A DNA stretch of 64,000 bases from Candidatus Fukatsuia symbiotica (GCF_003122425.1 NZ_CP021659.1:248001-312000), one strand, 5' to 3'. Shown: positions 30,195 to 41,750, counted from the first letter of the stretch. Program-made: numbers and translations. The notes: generated from the letters alone by a model not told the origin.

Positions 30195-32185
30195 ATGCTG
30201 GGAAAATTAACACTTGAAGCGGTGCCGTTTCACGAACCAATCGTTATGATAACCGTCGCGTTGATTATAGCCGCTGGACTGGCACTGACGGCTTTTTTAA
30301 CTTATTTCGGTAAATGGAAATGGTTGTGGAGTGAATGGTTGACCTCGGTTGATCATAAAAAAATCGGTATCATGTATATTATCGTCGCTATGGTCATGCT
30401 AATGCGTGGTTTTGCCGATGCGATTATGATGCGCAGTCAGCAAGCGTTGTCCTCTGCAGGGGAAGCAGGTTTTTTGCCACCTCATCACTACGATCAGATT
30501 TTCACTGCCCATGGCGTGATTATGATTTTCTTTATGGCGATGCCTTTTGTCATCGGTCTCATGAATGTGGTCGTACCATTACAGATAGGTGCGCGTGACG
30601 TCGCCTATCCGTTCCTGAATTCTTTAAGTTTCTGGTTATTTGTCGTTGGCGTGCTATTAATCAATATTTCCCTCGGTGTGGGTGAATTCGCGCAAACTGG
30701 CTGGTTGGCCTATCCTCCACTGTCTGCCAAAGAGTATAACCCGGGCGTAGGCGTCGATTATTGGATATGGAGCTTGCAAATTTCAGGTCTGGGTACTCTG
30801 TTGACCGGTGTTAATTTTTTCGCCACCATCCTGAAGATGCGTGCACCCGGAATGTCGATGATGAAAATGCCGGTTTTCACCTGGACTGCGCTTTGTGCCA
30901 ACATCTTGATTATCATTGCTTTCCCTATTTTGACCGTAACCATCGCGTTGCTAACACTAGATCGTTATCTAGGTACCCACTTTTTTACCAATGATATGGG
31001 TGGCAACATGATGATGTATATCAACCTGATTTGGGCCTGGGGCATCCAGAAGTCTATATCTTGGTGCTGCCTGTATTTGGCATATTTTCCGAAGTCACTG
31101 CCACCTTCTCGAAAAAACGATTATTTGGATACACTTCATTAGTGTGGGCAACCATTGTTATTACCGTACTGTCGTTTGTTGTTTGGTTGCACCATTTTTT
31201 TACTATGGGATCAGGTGCCAATGTCAATGCCTTTTTCGGTATCGCTACCATGATTATTTCTATTCCAACGGGGGTAAAAATCTTCAATTGGCTGTTCACC
31301 ATGTATCAAGGTCGCATCCAGTTCAACTCAGCCATGTTGTGGACGATTGGTTTCATTGTCACCTTTTCTGTCGGTGGTATGACCGGTGTGTTGTTGGCGG
31401 TGCCAGGTGCCAACTTTGTCTTGCATAACAGTCTGTTCCTGATTGCTCACTTCCATAATGTCATTATCGGTGGTGTAGTATTTGGCTGTTTCGCAGGTCT
31501 AACTTACTGGTTCCCTAAATCTTTTGGTTTTACGCTGAATGAAAAATGGGGTATCCGCGCATTCTGGTTTTGGCTGATTGGTTTCTTCGTCGCTTTTATG
31601 CCTCTGTATGTCCTTGGTTTTATGGGAATGACCCGCCGTTTAAGCCAAGACATTAACCCAGAATTCCATCCGATGTTGATGGTAGCGGCAGGCGGTGCCG
31701 TGCTTATCGCCTGTGGTATTTTGTGTCAGGTTATCCAGGTTTTTGTCAGTATCCGTGACCGTGAACAAAATCGCGATCTGACTGGTGATCCTTGGGGAGC
31801 GCGTACACTAGAATGGGCAACGTCTTCTCCTCCTCCATTCTATAACTTCGCTACAGTTCCCCGTATTCACGGGCGTGATGAATTCTGGCATATGAAAGAG
31901 ACAGGTAAAGCGTACCAACGCCCAGCAAAATATGAAGAAATCCATATGCCTAAAAATACCGGTGCCGGTGTAGTGATTGCTGGCTTCAGCTTAATCTTTG
32001 GTTTTGCCATGATTTGGTACATCTGGTGGCTAGCGGCTATTGGTTTTGCTGGCATGGTTATCACCTGGATCGCGAAAAGTTTCGATGAGGATGTCGATTA
32101 CTATGTACCTGTTGATGAAATCGAACATATTGAAAATCAACATCATGAACAAATCAGCAAGGCAGGCGTGAATCATGTCAACTGA
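30195..32185 (+). pseudogene. cyoB: Cytochrome bo3 oxidase subunit I, single-base frameshift
   Basis: CyoB carries hemes b and o3 and copper B and pumps protons. The first frame runs to FINLIWAWG-like sequence (NLIWAWG). Then one base is missing in a run of four G at 31039-31042, and the expected [13 protein letters not shown] (with a copper-B histidine) resumes in the next frame and continues to the stop. Adding one G gives 663 residues, exactly the E. coli length, with no other lesion. The rest of the operon is intact. A broken subunit I would inactivate the oxidase, so a base-call error or slippage rescue deserves testing. The start is 4 bp after cyoA; the end overlaps cyoC by 11 bp. Confidence 0.93.
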
Positions 32186-32804
32186 ATCTCTGACTCAGCA
32201 TAGTTTCAACCATAATAATATGGCTCATGCAGAGCATAGCCATCATGATAGTGGAGCTACAAAAATATTTGGCTTCTGGATCTACCTGATGAGCGATTGC
32301 ATTTTATTTGCGACATTGTTTGCAACCTATGCAGTTTTAGTCAACAGCACCGCAGGGGGGCCTTCAGGTAAAGATATTTTTGATCTGCGTTTTGTGTTAA
32401 TAGAAACCTTCTTGTTATTGTTTAGTAGTATTACCTACGGCATTGCGATGCTTGGAATGAATAAAGGCAGTAAAGGCCAGGTTAATCTGTGGCTGGCATT
32501 GACTTTTCTGCTTGGGTTGGGTTTTGTAGCAATGGAAATTTTTGAATTCCATGAGCTGATTGCTGAAGGTTATGGTCCTGATCGCAGTGCTTTCCTGTCA
32601 AGCTTCTTCGCATTGGTAGCAACTCATGGTATTCATGTGAGCGTCGGTCTGGTTTGGATCATTATCATGATAATCCAAATAACAAAACGTGGTTTGAGTG
32701 CAACGAACCAAACCAGGTTAATGTGTCTGAGCCTGTTTTGGCATTTCCTCGATGTAGTATGGATATGTGTATTCACCGTTGTTTATCTGTTAGGAGCCAT
32801 GTAA
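32175..32804 (+). CDS. cyoC: Cytochrome bo3 oxidase subunit III
   Basis: CyoC is the five-helix subunit III of the quinol oxidase. Recognisable segments are [26 protein letters not shown], the conserved glutamate in MEIFEFHEL, and [11 protein letters not shown]. Length is 209 (E. coli 204), with a histidine-rich N-terminus ([12 protein letters not shown]). It contains an intact run of six G at 32355-32360, in contrast to the deleted runs elsewhere. It overlaps the end of cyoB and abuts cyoD. Confidence 0.97.
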   Translation: MSTESLTQHSFNHNNMAHAEHSHHDSGATKIFGFWIYLMSDCILFATLFATYAVLVNSTAGGPSGKDIFDLRFVLIETFLLLFSSITYGIAMLGMNKGSKGQVNLWLALTFLLGLGFVAMEIFEFHELIAEGYGPDRSAFLSSFFALVATHGIHVSVGLVWIIIMIIQITKRGLSATNQTRLMCLSLFWHFLDVVWICVFTVVYLLGAM

Positions 32805-33170
32805 ATGAGTGTTTCTACTGACGACCGTATTGGCAATCGTGATCATGCTGAAACTGATCACACTGGTGCCAGCCACGGAAGCTTAAAATCTTATCTGATT
32901 GGCTTCGTGCTTTCCGTTATTCTGACCGTTATTCCATTTGCTATGGTAATGAATGATAGCGCCTCTCATAGCATCATTCTGACAGTGGTGGTTGCCTTGG
33001 CTTTAGTACAGATTGTCGTACATTTGGTGTACTTCCTGCATATGAATGGATCTTCAGCAGAGCGTTGGAATTTGGTGGCTTTTGTGTTTACCGTTATCAT
33101 TATCGCTATTGTTGTTATCGGCTCACTTTGGATTATGTATAACCTCAACATCAACATGATGGTTGAGTAA
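32805..33170 (+). CDS. cyoD: Cytochrome bo3 oxidase subunit IV
   Basis: CyoD is a three-helix accessory subunit needed for stable assembly of the copper B site. The sequence [25 protein letters not shown] and [17 protein letters not shown] is typical. At 121 residues it is about 12 longer than E. coli at the polar N-terminus. It begins immediately after the cyoC stop. Confidence 0.96.
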   Translation: MSVSTDDRIGNRDHAETDHTGASHGSLKSYLIGFVLSVILTVIPFAMVMNDSASHSIILTVVVALALVQIVVHLVYFLHMNGSSAERWNLVAFVFTVIIIAIVVIGSLWIMYNLNINMMVE

Positions 33171-33183
33171 TGAGTAGCCTCTG

Positions 33184-34071
33184 ATGATTAAGCAATACTT
33201 GCAGGTTACTAAACCAGGCATTATCTTTGGCAATTTAATTTCTGTCATCGGAGGATTTCTCCTCGCAGCCAAGGGCGTGATTGATTATCCTCTATTTCTC
33301 TCGACGCTTCTTGGTGTCTCCTTAGTGGTTGCCTCCGGTTGTGTATTTAATAATTATATTGACCGTGATATTGATGGCATCATGGAAAGGACGAAGAACC
33401 GCGTTTTGGTGATGGGTCTGATCGATGCGAAGACAAGCCTGATCTATGCCTCAGCACTGGGTATTGCCGGTATGCTATTACTCTATTTTGTGGCTAATGT
33501 ATTAGCAATGGTGTTGGCAGTGATGGGTTTTGTCATCTATGTTGTGGTCTATAGCCTTTACATGAAACGTCATTCAGTCTACGGCACGCTGATCGGTAGT
33601 CTATCGGGTGCGGCTCCTCCTGTTATTGGTTATTGTGCCGTCACTGGCAAACTTGATACCGGTGCTTTTATCCTATTGTCGATTTTTAGTTTGTGGCAAA
33701 TGCCACATTCCTACGCGATTGCTATTTTTCGCTTCAAGGATTATCAGGCAGCAAATATTCCCGTTTTACCGGTAATCAAAGGCATCGCTGTCACTAAAAA
33801 CCATATCACACTCTATATTTTGGCATTTATGCTAGCTACTTTAATGCTGACATTAAGTGGCTACGCGGGGTATAGCTATCTTTTTGTGGCTGCTGCCGTG
33901 AGCCTTTGGTGGTTGGGCATGGCATTGCGAGGTTATAAAACAGGCAATGATGGTATATGGGCAAAAAAACTGTTTATTTTTTCGATAATTGCGATTACCT
34001 CACTCAGCATCATGATGTCTGTCGATTTCAATGTAACTGCTTCTACCGCATTACTGGTTAATGTCAGCTAA
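33184..34071 (+). CDS. cyoE: Protoheme IX farnesyltransferase (heme O synthase)
   Basis: CyoE adds a farnesyl group to heme b to make heme o for CyoB. It is a UbiA-family membrane prenyltransferase; the two aspartate-rich motifs appear as [18 protein letters not shown] and, less conserved, near [15 protein letters not shown]. Length is 295 (E. coli 296). It closes the cyo operon 13 bp after cyoD and is followed by yajR, as in E. coli. Confidence 0.96.
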   Translation: MIKQYLQVTKPGIIFGNLISVIGGFLLAAKGVIDYPLFLSTLLGVSLVVASGCVFNNYIDRDIDGIMERTKNRVLVMGLIDAKTSLIYASALGIAGMLLLYFVANVLAMVLAVMGFVIYVVVYSLYMKRHSVYGTLIGSLSGAAPPVIGYCAVTGKLDTGAFILLSIFSLWQMPHSYAIAIFRFKDYQAANIPVLPVIKGIAVTKNHITLYILAFMLATLMLTLSGYAGYSYLFVAAAVSLWWLGMALRGYKTGNDGIWAKKLFIFSIIAITSLSIMMSVDFNVTASTALLVNVS

Positions 34072-34090
34072 TAAATTTCTTGTGAACCCC

Positions 34091-35478
34091 ATGAACGATA
34101 ATAAAATGACGTCGCTAGAGCTACGTGCCACCTGGGGCTAGGAATTGTTTTTTCACTGCGTATGCTCGGCATGTTTATGGTTTTGCCGGTTATCACTACC
34201 TATGGTATGGCGCTGAACGGTGCCAGCGAAGCACTTATCGGCATTGCTATCGGTATCTACGGCTTCACTCAGGCGATCTTTCAAATCCCTTTTGGATTGA
34301 TCTCTGATCGTATCGGTCGTAAACCTCTGATCGTCTTTGGGCTACTGGTTTTCACACTTGGCAGTATCATTGCGGCATTAAGCGATTCTATCTGGGGCAT
34401 TATACTAGGGCGTGCATTGCAAGGTTCTGGCGCAATCGCAGCGGCAGTGATGGCGTTACTCTCTGATCTGACCCGCGAACAAAATCGGACTAAAGCGATG
34501 GCACTTATCGGTATCAGCTTTGGTATTACTTTTGCTATTGCTATGCTTCTTGGCCCCATGATTACCCATGCTTTCGGCCTACATACCCTGTTTGGGAGTA
34601 TTGCCCTACTCGCCCTACTTGGCATTATCATTACCCTAACTGTCGTTCCTGCGACCAGTGTCCATGTTCTCAATCGAGAAGCAAGTATCGTCAAAGGTAG
34701 TATCACTAAAGTGCTTAACAACCGTCGGTTACTAAAACTGAATTTCGGTATTATGTGCCTGCATATTTTATTGATGTCGAGTTTTATTGCCTTGCCACAT
34801 GTGATGGAAAGCGCCGGATTGGTGCCTAAGCAACATGGATATGTTTATTTGATAACCATGTTGATTTCTTTCGCGACGGTGGTACCTTTTATTATTTATG
34901 CTGAAACTAAACGACATATGAGGCGGGTTTTTATCAGCTGCGTAGCTATACTCCTGATTGCCGAGATCGTACTCTGGGGTGCCAGGCAGCATCTTTGGCT
35001 AATTATTATCGGTATGCAACTGTTCTTTATTGCTTTCAACGTGATGGAAGCTATTTTACCCTCACTGATAAGCAAAGAATCTCCTGCTGGTTACAAAGGT
35101 ACGGCCATGGGAGTCTACTCTACCAGCCAATTTATTGGTGTGGCTGTCGGTGGCAGTTTGGGGGGCTGGATATTCGGGATTGCTGGGGCTGGAACGGTGT
35201 TTGCGAGTGGTGCGATTATCGCCTTACTATGGTTTACTGTCAGTTGTACCATGCAAGAACCGCCCTATGTCAGTAGCCTGCGTATTGTACTTTCTGCAGC
35301 AGCCATGAAAGATACGACCTTGGAAAAACGCTTCAGAAATCAGCCTGGCGTCACTGAAGCAGTGGTGGTGAGAGCAGAACAAAGTGTCTACGTGAAGGTG
35401 GATACAAGACAAACGACTCGCCATCAATTAGAACAATTAGCTAATAGATTTCTTGCAAAACCGCAGCGAGTGCTATGA
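34091..35478 (+). pseudogene. yajR: Major-facilitator transporter YajR, single-base frameshift
   Basis: YajR is a 12-span MFS transporter with a C-terminal ferredoxin-like domain; its substrate is not known. The start MNDNKMTSLELRATWG at 34091 is followed by a missing base in a run of four G (34134-34137) and an in-frame TAG. One frame over, the expected LGIVFSLRMLGMFMVLPV continues to the end. The C-terminal domain (LEKRFRNQPGVTEAVVVRAE) is present. The last ten residues (RFLAKPQRVL) and stop come from the left end of a family B repeat. Adding one G would give about 462 residues (E. coli 454). Confidence 0.9.
35445..35478. repeat. Repeat family B left-end fragment inside the yajR 3' end
   Basis: TAGATTTCTTGCAAAACC then GCAGCGAGTGCTATGAA matches the left end of the full copy at 38274 (TAGACTTCTTGCAAAACC, GTAGCGAGTGCTGTGAA) with four differences. 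It is read through as the C-terminal tail of YajR, the TGA being inside the repeat. The right half is absent. Confidence 0.75.
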
Positions 35479-35486
35479 ATTCATTT

Positions 35487-38096
35487 TCAAAAACTGTATT
35501 TTATCCCGAGAATGACCTGCGTATCTTTATAGTTATAGTTGCCCCACTGCTGTCCAAAAGAACCCCATATTTGGGTGCCTGTAGGAGTATATCCTTCCAC
35601 TCCGATCCTCAGTTCTCCACTATTTTTGCTTCCCACAATATTGTTATTCAGGCCATCCATGGAAACCCTCTGCTTTTGACTGTTATTAAACCAGTTCGCT
35701 TCAATGAAAGGCTGGAATTGGCCACGTGTAACATCATGATGAGCACGCATATAAACACGCGTACCAAGGCGTAGCTGGATATCACCTTGCCCTGAATGTG
35801 TAATACGGGTTCCGTTAGCTTCATAGTGTGTATTGCCTTTAACGTTCATCCAGATAATTTGAGCTTGAGGTTGTAACCAGTAACTGTGTATCCCTACCTC
35901 TGCAATGTGAAAGCTATATCCGGTTTCCAGTGAGGCTGTGATCCCTTTGCTTCTATAATTTTCTCTTGGCAATCCATGACCACTAATATAGTTATTAAAC
36001 CAATTCCAAAGAACCCAACTGTCCAGATACGGGCCGGATTTATCTTGCTGATTGGCGTACCAAGTGGTGTATAGCCCCGTACTGTAACCTTCGATTCCTC
36101 CTTTCGCTTGGTAGCCTGTCACCTTTGACAGGGCAGATGCACTGTTATTGCCATGCCCGGCCATAATGCCCAAGTGCAAGCGATCATCACCATCAGAACT
36201 CCACTGTGCAATATCCGCGCCTATCTGAAAAACATAACGATCGGCTTGAGTGCTAATTTGCCCACTTTTATCGGAATAAAGGCTACGCCCCCCAGTGCTA
36301 CGAAACCACAGGTTGGTGATCTTTTCTTTACTACCCAAAAAATCCGTGTATTGCATTTCACCGAGACGTTCATGCAAGCGCATATTAAACATGGTATTAG
36401 CTATTGTAATATTATTCAGATAACCACCGACTTCAGGTCTTAATATTGGCTCTTTTATTGGCTCATTAATTTCCGGCTCGACGGGATTAATCTTCGGTTC
36501 TGTGGTATCAGTGCTGGTTAAATACCAATTAGCATTTTTTTTCACCAGGTTATAATCGTAGGAGCCAGCAACAATACGCCCTCCTGGCAAAAAAATAGCA
36601 TTGGAAGCGCCATTAATTTTTATAATTTCAATTCCATTTTGAGTTTGAGCACCTTTACCCTTGATATTGGTAATATGTACGGTAGTAGTACCGTTTGCAT
36701 CTCCGTCGATGATCAGTTTATCTGTTAAAGAATTATCATCACCGAGAACAGTTGCTAAAAAAAGAGTACTGTCAGTTTCTCCGGTATAATTTCTAGTGAT
36801 GTTTAACGTATTTCCTGTACTGACAGTATGAGGATTGAGGATAAGGGATCTATTATTCATTAGGTTACCGTCAATATTCGCTGAATGGCCTATCAGAAAA
36901 ATTTTGTTATTATTCGTGCTATTCCCTCTTAAAGTACTTTGTTCATTCAAGAGAAGGTCACCATCGATAGTGATGCCATCTGCACCGTTAGCAGACCAGA
37001 TTATCTCTTTTCCTAATGTCAGAACACTGTCAGAGGTAACAGAAACCTTGCCAACGGAGGCATGATCATTGGCAGTATAATTCGTTGGTAGTACGTTTGT
37101 GCCGACGGTAATGGCCGATCCACTATTACCGTTAATGATGCCTGAAACAGAAGCGTTACGCAGCAGATTAAGGGTAGCATGAGATAATTCAACATTCCCA
37201 TTTAATCTTCCGTAATTATCTATACTGTCAGTAATTGTACCCGTATTGTTAATGGCATAACGGGTGCTGCCAACAGTACCGGTATTCACAATGGAATCAA
37301 CAGTACCCTCGTTGGTTATACCTGTCTGCTCACCGGTGATACTTCCGCTATTATTAATGTTTTTTATTCTTCCTTCATTTCTGACACCATCCATTTTACC
37401 TGCAATGGAGTTTTGATTGATAATGCCATCAATTTTACCGATATTATATATTCCATGGAGTGACTCGCCTGAGAGACTACCATTATTAACAATATTATTA
37501 TTGATGGTACCCTCGGTATCGCTGACAAAAATAGCGTGCTGATATCCAGAGATGGTCCCAGAATTAAAAAGGCCATCAAGTTTAGATTGATTATGAATGC
37601 GTATTCCTGATTCATCGCTCCAAATACTTCTTGATGTTTTTATTAATCCACTATTATAAATACCGAATTCTTCCGTTCCTCGATTAACAGTAGCGAGGCT
37701 ATTATTAAAACCTAATTCAATACCATGCCCCTCGGTCGTTATTTCTCCTGTATTGATTATAGCATTGACTGTTGCACCTTCTTCAATCTCAATACCTCTA
37801 CTTTGTCCTGCTCCCATTATTTTTCCATGATTGATTATTTTGCCAAAAGTGGTATCGCCTGTTGCTAATATACCCACTCCCTGGCTGGTTCTATTAGTAT
37901 TTGAAATGATGGATATCGATCCTGATGAATCCACAGTAACACTTGAGTTATCAGTCTTCAGCATGCATCCTGTTACCATTGGTGAAGTAATAATCGTATT
38001 TTCTACATTACCGGTGTTTGCCACCACAGAGAAGGATAGACCACTCAAGGTTGCGATAATAGAAAAATTGAATAATCCAAGATTTGGGCTTCTCAT
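35487..38096 (-). CDS. Autotransporter adhesin with beta-barrel domain
   Basis: A type V secreted surface protein of about 869 residues. The ATG at 38096 (MRSPNLGLFNFSIIATLSGLS) has GGGA five bases upstream and opens a signal peptide ending near VVANTG. The passenger (about 30-520) is built of short degenerate repeats of the NTGTI, NSGTISG and NEGTVD type, predicted to form a beta-helix. A proline/glutamate linker (EPKINPVEPEINEPIKEP) leads into a C-terminal barrel of about 300 residues ending in the aromatic signature IKYSF. It resembles AIDA/pertactin-like autotransporters; the ligand is unknown. The frame is intact, unlike several neighbours. It converges with yajR, leaving 8 bp. Confidence 0.88.
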   Translation of the reverse strand: MRSPNLGLFNFSIIATLSGLSFSVVANTGNVENTIITSPMVTGCMLKTDNSSVTVDSSGSISIISNTNRTSQGVGILATGDTTFGKIINHGKIMGAGQSRGIEIEEGATVNAIINTGEITTEGHGIELGFNNSLATVNRGTEEFGIYNSGLIKTSRSIWSDESGIRIHNQSKLDGLFNSGTISGYQHAIFVSDTEGTINNNIVNNGSLSGESLHGIYNIGKIDGIINQNSIAGKMDGVRNEGRIKNINNSGSITGEQTGITNEGTVDSIVNTGTVGSTRYAINNTGTITDSIDNYGRLNGNVELSHATLNLLRNASVSGIINGNSGSAITVGTNVLPTNYTANDHASVGKVSVTSDSVLTLGKEIIWSANGADGITIDGDLLLNEQSTLRGNSTNNNKIFLIGHSANIDGNLMNNRSLILNPHTVSTGNTLNITRNYTGETDSTLFLATVLGDDNSLTDKLIIDGDANGTTTVHITNIKGKGAQTQNGIEIIKINGASNAIFLPGGRIVAGSYDYNLVKKNANWYLTSTDTTEPKINPVEPEINEPIKEPILRPEVGGYLNNITIANTMFNMRLHERLGEMQYTDFLGSKEKITNLWFRSTGGRSLYSDKSGQISTQADRYVFQIGADIAQWSSDGDDRLHLGIMAGHGNNSASALSKVTGYQAKGGIEGYSTGLYTTWYANQQDKSGPYLDSWVLWNWFNNYISGHGLPRENYRSKGITASLETGYSFHIAEVGIHSYWLQPQAQIIWMNVKGNTHYEANGTRITHSGQGDIQLRLGTRVYMRAHHDVTRGQFQPFIEANWFNNSQKQRVSMDGLNNNIVGSKNSGELRIGVEGYTPTGTQIWGSFGQQWGNYNYKDTQVILGIKYSF

Positions 38097-38273
38097 AAGC
38101 ATCCCATTTATAAAAAAATATATTTCATATAAACGACACAAACGCCCGTTTTTTTTACCGTTATTAAATAGATGGTAAAAAATGCGTGAAAATGCAAATT
38201 TAAATCTGAATGGCAAACTTGTTATAATCGGCCATGAATGGATAGAAATAGAATATGTTTGTCAAAAGTTTAA

Positions 38274-38414
38274 TAGACTTCTTGCAAAACCGTAGCGAGT
38301 GCTGTGAAGTCAAGGTATCTGGAGCGCAGTAATTTCACGCTACAAGTACATGAGGATCACGAGCACCCTATAACACAAAATTCGCAGCACATAGTAGGTT
38401 TTGCAAGAAGTCTA
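38274..38414. repeat. Repeat family B full copy, at the waaA stop
   Basis: About 141 bp bounded by TAGACTTCTTGCAAAACC and GGTTTTGCAAGAAGTCTA, perfect 18-bp inverted ends that extend imperfectly to about 35 bp. TA flanks both ends. The terminal CTA at 38412-38414 is, on the minus strand, the TAG stop of waaA. No coding capacity. Confidence 0.88.
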
Positions 38415-39689
38415 ATGGTTATGCGGGCGTAAATAAGGGACTAGCAAATGTAATAAACGCTGCAATGCTCCCTGATTTTTATACAGAACGTCAACAGCTT
38501 GCTGGCCGTGATAAAAAAGGCGATTTTTATCATTGAGTAAAAAGTTCATTTTCTGTACTAACGATAGGGTATCAGTGACGGTAATCAGCCCTTTCGCTTT
38601 TGTCAGCTTGGCACAAATCTCTTTAAAATTAAAAGTATGTGATCCCATAAGGATGGGTATGGAATGGGCGGCGGCTTCTAATGGATTATGTCCACCGTGT
38701 TTTACTAGACTTCCCCCGACAAAAGCGATATCGGCGATGCCATACAATAGCATGAGTTCACCCATGGTATCGCCGATAACCACTTGAGTACTGGCTGAGG
38801 GGATTTCACCACGGCTACGTAGCATATAATTTAAACCGGCTTTTTGTACTAGTTCTATTGCTGTGGGAAAACGTTCAGGATGCCGTGGTACCAAAATCAG
38901 TAATAGGGTTGGATGTGTTGACAACAATTTACGATACGCGGCCAATAATAGGGTTTCTTCACCATCGTGGGTACTGGTGGCTATCCATACTGGTCGATGT
39001 GACGCCCATTGGCTGCGTAAAGTAGCGGCACGAGTGGCTAGCTCGGGTGTGATGGCAATATCAAATTTCAGGCTACCTGTGACGCTAAGTTGGCAGCGCT
39101 TCAATCCCAGGGAGATAAGACGTTCTCCATCTTCATGATGTTGTGCGGCAATCAAGGTAATACGTTGCAGCATCTGACGAATAAAATGGCCTAGTTTCTG
39201 ATAACGCGCCGCTGAACGCGCCGAAAGACGTGCGTTGGCAATGACTAACGGGATAGATCGGCGATGCAACGCATGAATGAGTGTTGGCCATAACTCAGTC
39301 TCCATAATAATCACTAAATGGGGATTAAGTTGATTAAGAAAACGGTTTACGGCACAAGGAAGATCATAGGGTAAATAGACGTGATGAACTTCGTTATTCA
39401 AAGCGGATTTTACCCGTTCAGACCCTGTGGGGGTCATGGTGGTCACTGTAATCGGCATATCAGGGTAATGATGACGCAAGGCTTTGATCAACGGAATAGC
39501 TGCCAGTGTTTCACCCACTGAAACGGAATGCAGCAAAATGCCCTTAGCCGCTACCTTACCGGCACAAAAACCATAACGTTCCCCCCAGCGCTGACGGTAA
39601 GCGGGAGCTTTACGGCTACGTAATAGCAGACGTAGCCAGATTAATGGTTGAATAAGGTAAAACAGTATCTGATATAAACGCAGTAACAT
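38412..39689 (-). CDS. waaA: 3-deoxy-D-manno-octulosonic acid (Kdo) transferase
   Basis: WaaA adds two Kdo residues from CMP-Kdo to lipid IVA, joining core to lipid A at the inner membrane. It has an N-terminal membrane anchor (LYQILFYLIQPLIWLRLL), the segment LLHSVSVGETLAAIPLI with the acceptor-site glutamate, METELWP, and the donor-site FVGGSLVKHGGHNPLEAA. It has 425 residues, exactly the E. coli length. The protein ends naturally (LLVPYLRPHNH) although its TAG stop is the first codon of a family B repeat. Confidence 0.96.
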   Translation of the reverse strand: MLLRLYQILFYLIQPLIWLRLLLRSRKAPAYRQRWGERYGFCAGKVAAKGILLHSVSVGETLAAIPLIKALRHHYPDMPITVTTMTPTGSERVKSALNNEVHHVYLPYDLPCAVNRFLNQLNPHLVIIMETELWPTLIHALHRRSIPLVIANARLSARSAARYQKLGHFIRQMLQRITLIAAQHHEDGERLISLGLKRCQLSVTGSLKFDIAITPELATRAATLRSQWASHRPVWIATSTHDGEETLLLAAYRKLLSTHPTLLLILVPRHPERFPTAIELVQKAGLNYMLRSRGEIPSASTQVVIGDTMGELMLLYGIADIAFVGGSLVKHGGHNPLEAAAHSIPILMGSHTFNFKEICAKLTKAKGLITVTDTLSLVQKMNFLLNDKNRLFYHGQQAVDVLYKNQGALQRLLHLLVPYLRPHNH

Positions 39690-39784
39690 GAGGTTCCTTG
39701 CGAAGCTGTCGATTGTGGTATGCCGTTAACATGCAGCAATATCTTAATTAACCTGTGTAGATAAAGTCGTATCATTTTAAGGCA

Positions 39785-41524
39785 CTATTGTTTGATTTTT
39801 TTGATTATAAAATCGACAATCTCACTGCTTGATATCATTTCTGGCTTATCTTTTTTATGGGCACTGCGATTTTTATATTCCACTTCTTCCTTCTCTAAAG
39901 TGCGATCACTAATCACTACGTGATGTGGTATGCCAATCAATTCCATATCGGCAAACATCACACCTGGCCGTTCTTGACGGTCATCGATAATAACCTCGAT
40001 ACCTTGATTAACTAAGGTTTCATACAATTGTTCCGCGAATTCTTTCACCCGAGAAGAAGTGTGTATATTGATGATTGGTATGATAGCGATTTGAAATGGA
40101 GCAATCGCATCCGGCCAAATAATGCCACGATCATCGTGGTGTTGCTCAATAGTAGCAGCAACCACACGGGACACACCAATACCATAGCAACCCATTGTTA
40201 TCACTTGATTAGTGCAATCTTCACATTGTAGCGTCGCTTTCATCGCTTCTGAGTATTTATTGCCCAGTTGAAAGATATGGCCGACTTCGATGCCGCGTTT
40301 AATCTGCAAGGTTCCTTGCCCATCAGGGCTGGCATCACCTTCTTGCACGTTACGGATATCAGCCACCTGTGGTAGCGGCAAATCACGATCCCAATTGATA
40401 CCAAAATAATGTTTACCATCAATATTAGCCCCCGCACTAAAATCACTCATCACAGCAACAGTGCGGTCGACGACAATGGACGAGGATGCCAGATTAATTG
40501 GCCCCAAAGAACCCGGTTTTGCATTTACCCATTCGTGGATCTCTTGCTCACTGGCAAAAGTGAGTGGAACGGCAACCTGAGGCAGTTTCTCTGCTTTTAT
40601 TGTATTGAGTTGATGATCACCACGTAGCAACAACGCAATCAGTTTATGCCCGTTTGCTTCCGTTTCATGTGCGCGTACGAAGAGCGTTTTTACTGTTTTC
40701 TCGATTGGCATTTTGAACTGCGTTACCAGGTCGGTGATGATTTTTACATGTGGTGTGTCAACAATACGCAAGTCTTCAGTAGCGACTGCCCGTGTCTGCG
40801 TTGGTGCTACTGCTTCAGCCAGTTCAATATTTGCCGCGAAATTGGATTCGGTTGAGAAAACGATATCATCCTCACCACTGTCCGCCAATACCTGAAACTC
40901 GTGAGAAGTGCTACCACCAATCGAACCGGTATCGGCCAGTACCGCACGGAAATCCAAGCCGATACGAGTAAAAATTTTACTGTATGCGGCGTACATGGCG
41001 TTGTAAGTTTCTTGCAAGGATGCTTTCGTGGTATGGAAAGAGTAAGCATCTTTCATCAGGAATTCACGAGCGCGCATTACGCCAAAACGTGGCCGTACTT
41101 CATCACGGAACTTGGTTTGAATTTGAAAAAGGTTAAGGGGTAATTGTTTATACGAGCGAATACCATTACGAATGAAATCGGTGATCACCTCTTCGTGGGT
41201 AGGGCCGAGTACGAAATGCCGTTCATTACGATCAACAAAACGCAGCAGCTCAGCACCATATTGTTGCCAACGTCCGGTTTCTTGCCAGAGACTTGCCGGT
41301 TGTACCATGGGCATGGAAACTTCGATCGCACCCGCCTTATTCATCTCTTCACGTACAATATTTTCGACCTTTTTCAACACCCGGATACCGGTTGGCAGCC
41401 AAGTATAAAGCCCTGAAGCCAGTTGACGGATCATGCCGGCGCGCAGCATCATCTGGTGGCTGATGATTTCAGCATCGGCAGGAGTTTCCTTCAGTGTAGC
41501 AAGTAGATATCGGCTGGTACGCAT
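39785..41524 (-). CDS. proS: Prolyl-tRNA synthetase
   Basis: ProS charges tRNA-Pro and edits mischarged alanine. The class II core (motif 1 near [19 protein letters not shown]; motif 2 [17 protein letters not shown]; motif 3 [13 protein letters not shown]) surrounds the INS editing domain (about 225-410). The start is the ATG at 41524 ([19 protein letters not shown]), giving 579 residues (E. coli 572). The open frame extends to 41611 through family B sequence, which I exclude. In E. coli trmO and rcsF lie between proS and metQ; both are missing here. Confidence 0.96.
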   Translation of the reverse strand: MRTSRYLLATLKETPADAEIISHQMMLRAGMIRQLASGLYTWLPTGIRVLKKVENIVREEMNKAGAIEVSMPMVQPASLWQETGRWQQYGAELLRFVDRNERHFVLGPTHEEVITDFIRNGIRSYKQLPLNLFQIQTKFRDEVRPRFGVMRAREFLMKDAYSFHTTKASLQETYNAMYAAYSKIFTRIGLDFRAVLADTGSIGGSTSHEFQVLADSGEDDIVFSTESNFAANIELAEAVAPTQTRAVATEDLRIVDTPHVKIITDLVTQFKMPIEKTVKTLFVRAHETEANGHKLIALLLRGDHQLNTIKAEKLPQVAVPLTFASEQEIHEWVNAKPGSLGPINLASSSIVVDRTVAVMSDFSAGANIDGKHYFGINWDRDLPLPQVADIRNVQEGDASPDGQGTLQIKRGIEVGHIFQLGNKYSEAMKATLQCEDCTNQVITMGCYGIGVSRVVAATIEQHHDDRGIIWPDAIAPFQIAIIPIINIHTSSRVKEFAEQLYETLVNQGIEVIIDDRQERPGVMFADMELIGIPHHVVISDRTLEKEEVEYKNRSAHKKDKPEMISSSEIVDFIIKKIKQ

Positions 41525-41560
41525 GATGTGTTGGTTTCCATAAAAACTAAAAATAGACTT

Positions 41561-41700
41561 CTTGCAAAACCGGTTACGTGCTGCGCATTCTGTGTTACGT
41601 GGTGCTCGCAATTCTCATGTACTCGTCTGTACACTGCGGTCGCTGCGCTCCAGGTGCCTTGACCTCACAGCATTCGCTCCGGTTTTACAAGAAGTCTGAT
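41561..41700. repeat. Repeat family B full copy, between proS and metQ
   Basis: Bounded by AGACTTCTTGCAAAACCGG and CCGGTTTTACAAGAAGTCT, about 140 bp, inverted relative to the copy at 38274 (its right end carries GTGAGGTCAAGGCACC on the reverse strand). It occupies most of the gap where rcsF and trmO lie in E. coli. Confidence 0.85.
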
Positions 41701-41750
41701 AATTAAACATAAAAATTGTTGATTCTGGTCGAAATCGTCGTGAGTGACGT

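Noticed and set aside
41525-41611. N-terminal extension of proS (29 codons)
   Set aside because: It reads through a family B repeat end; [13 protein letters not shown] is the family start.
38274-41700. CRISPR array formed by the recurring TIR sequences
   Set aside because: The repeats are far apart, occur as inverted pairs and bound mobile-element-like units; there are no regularly spaced direct repeats and no cas genes.
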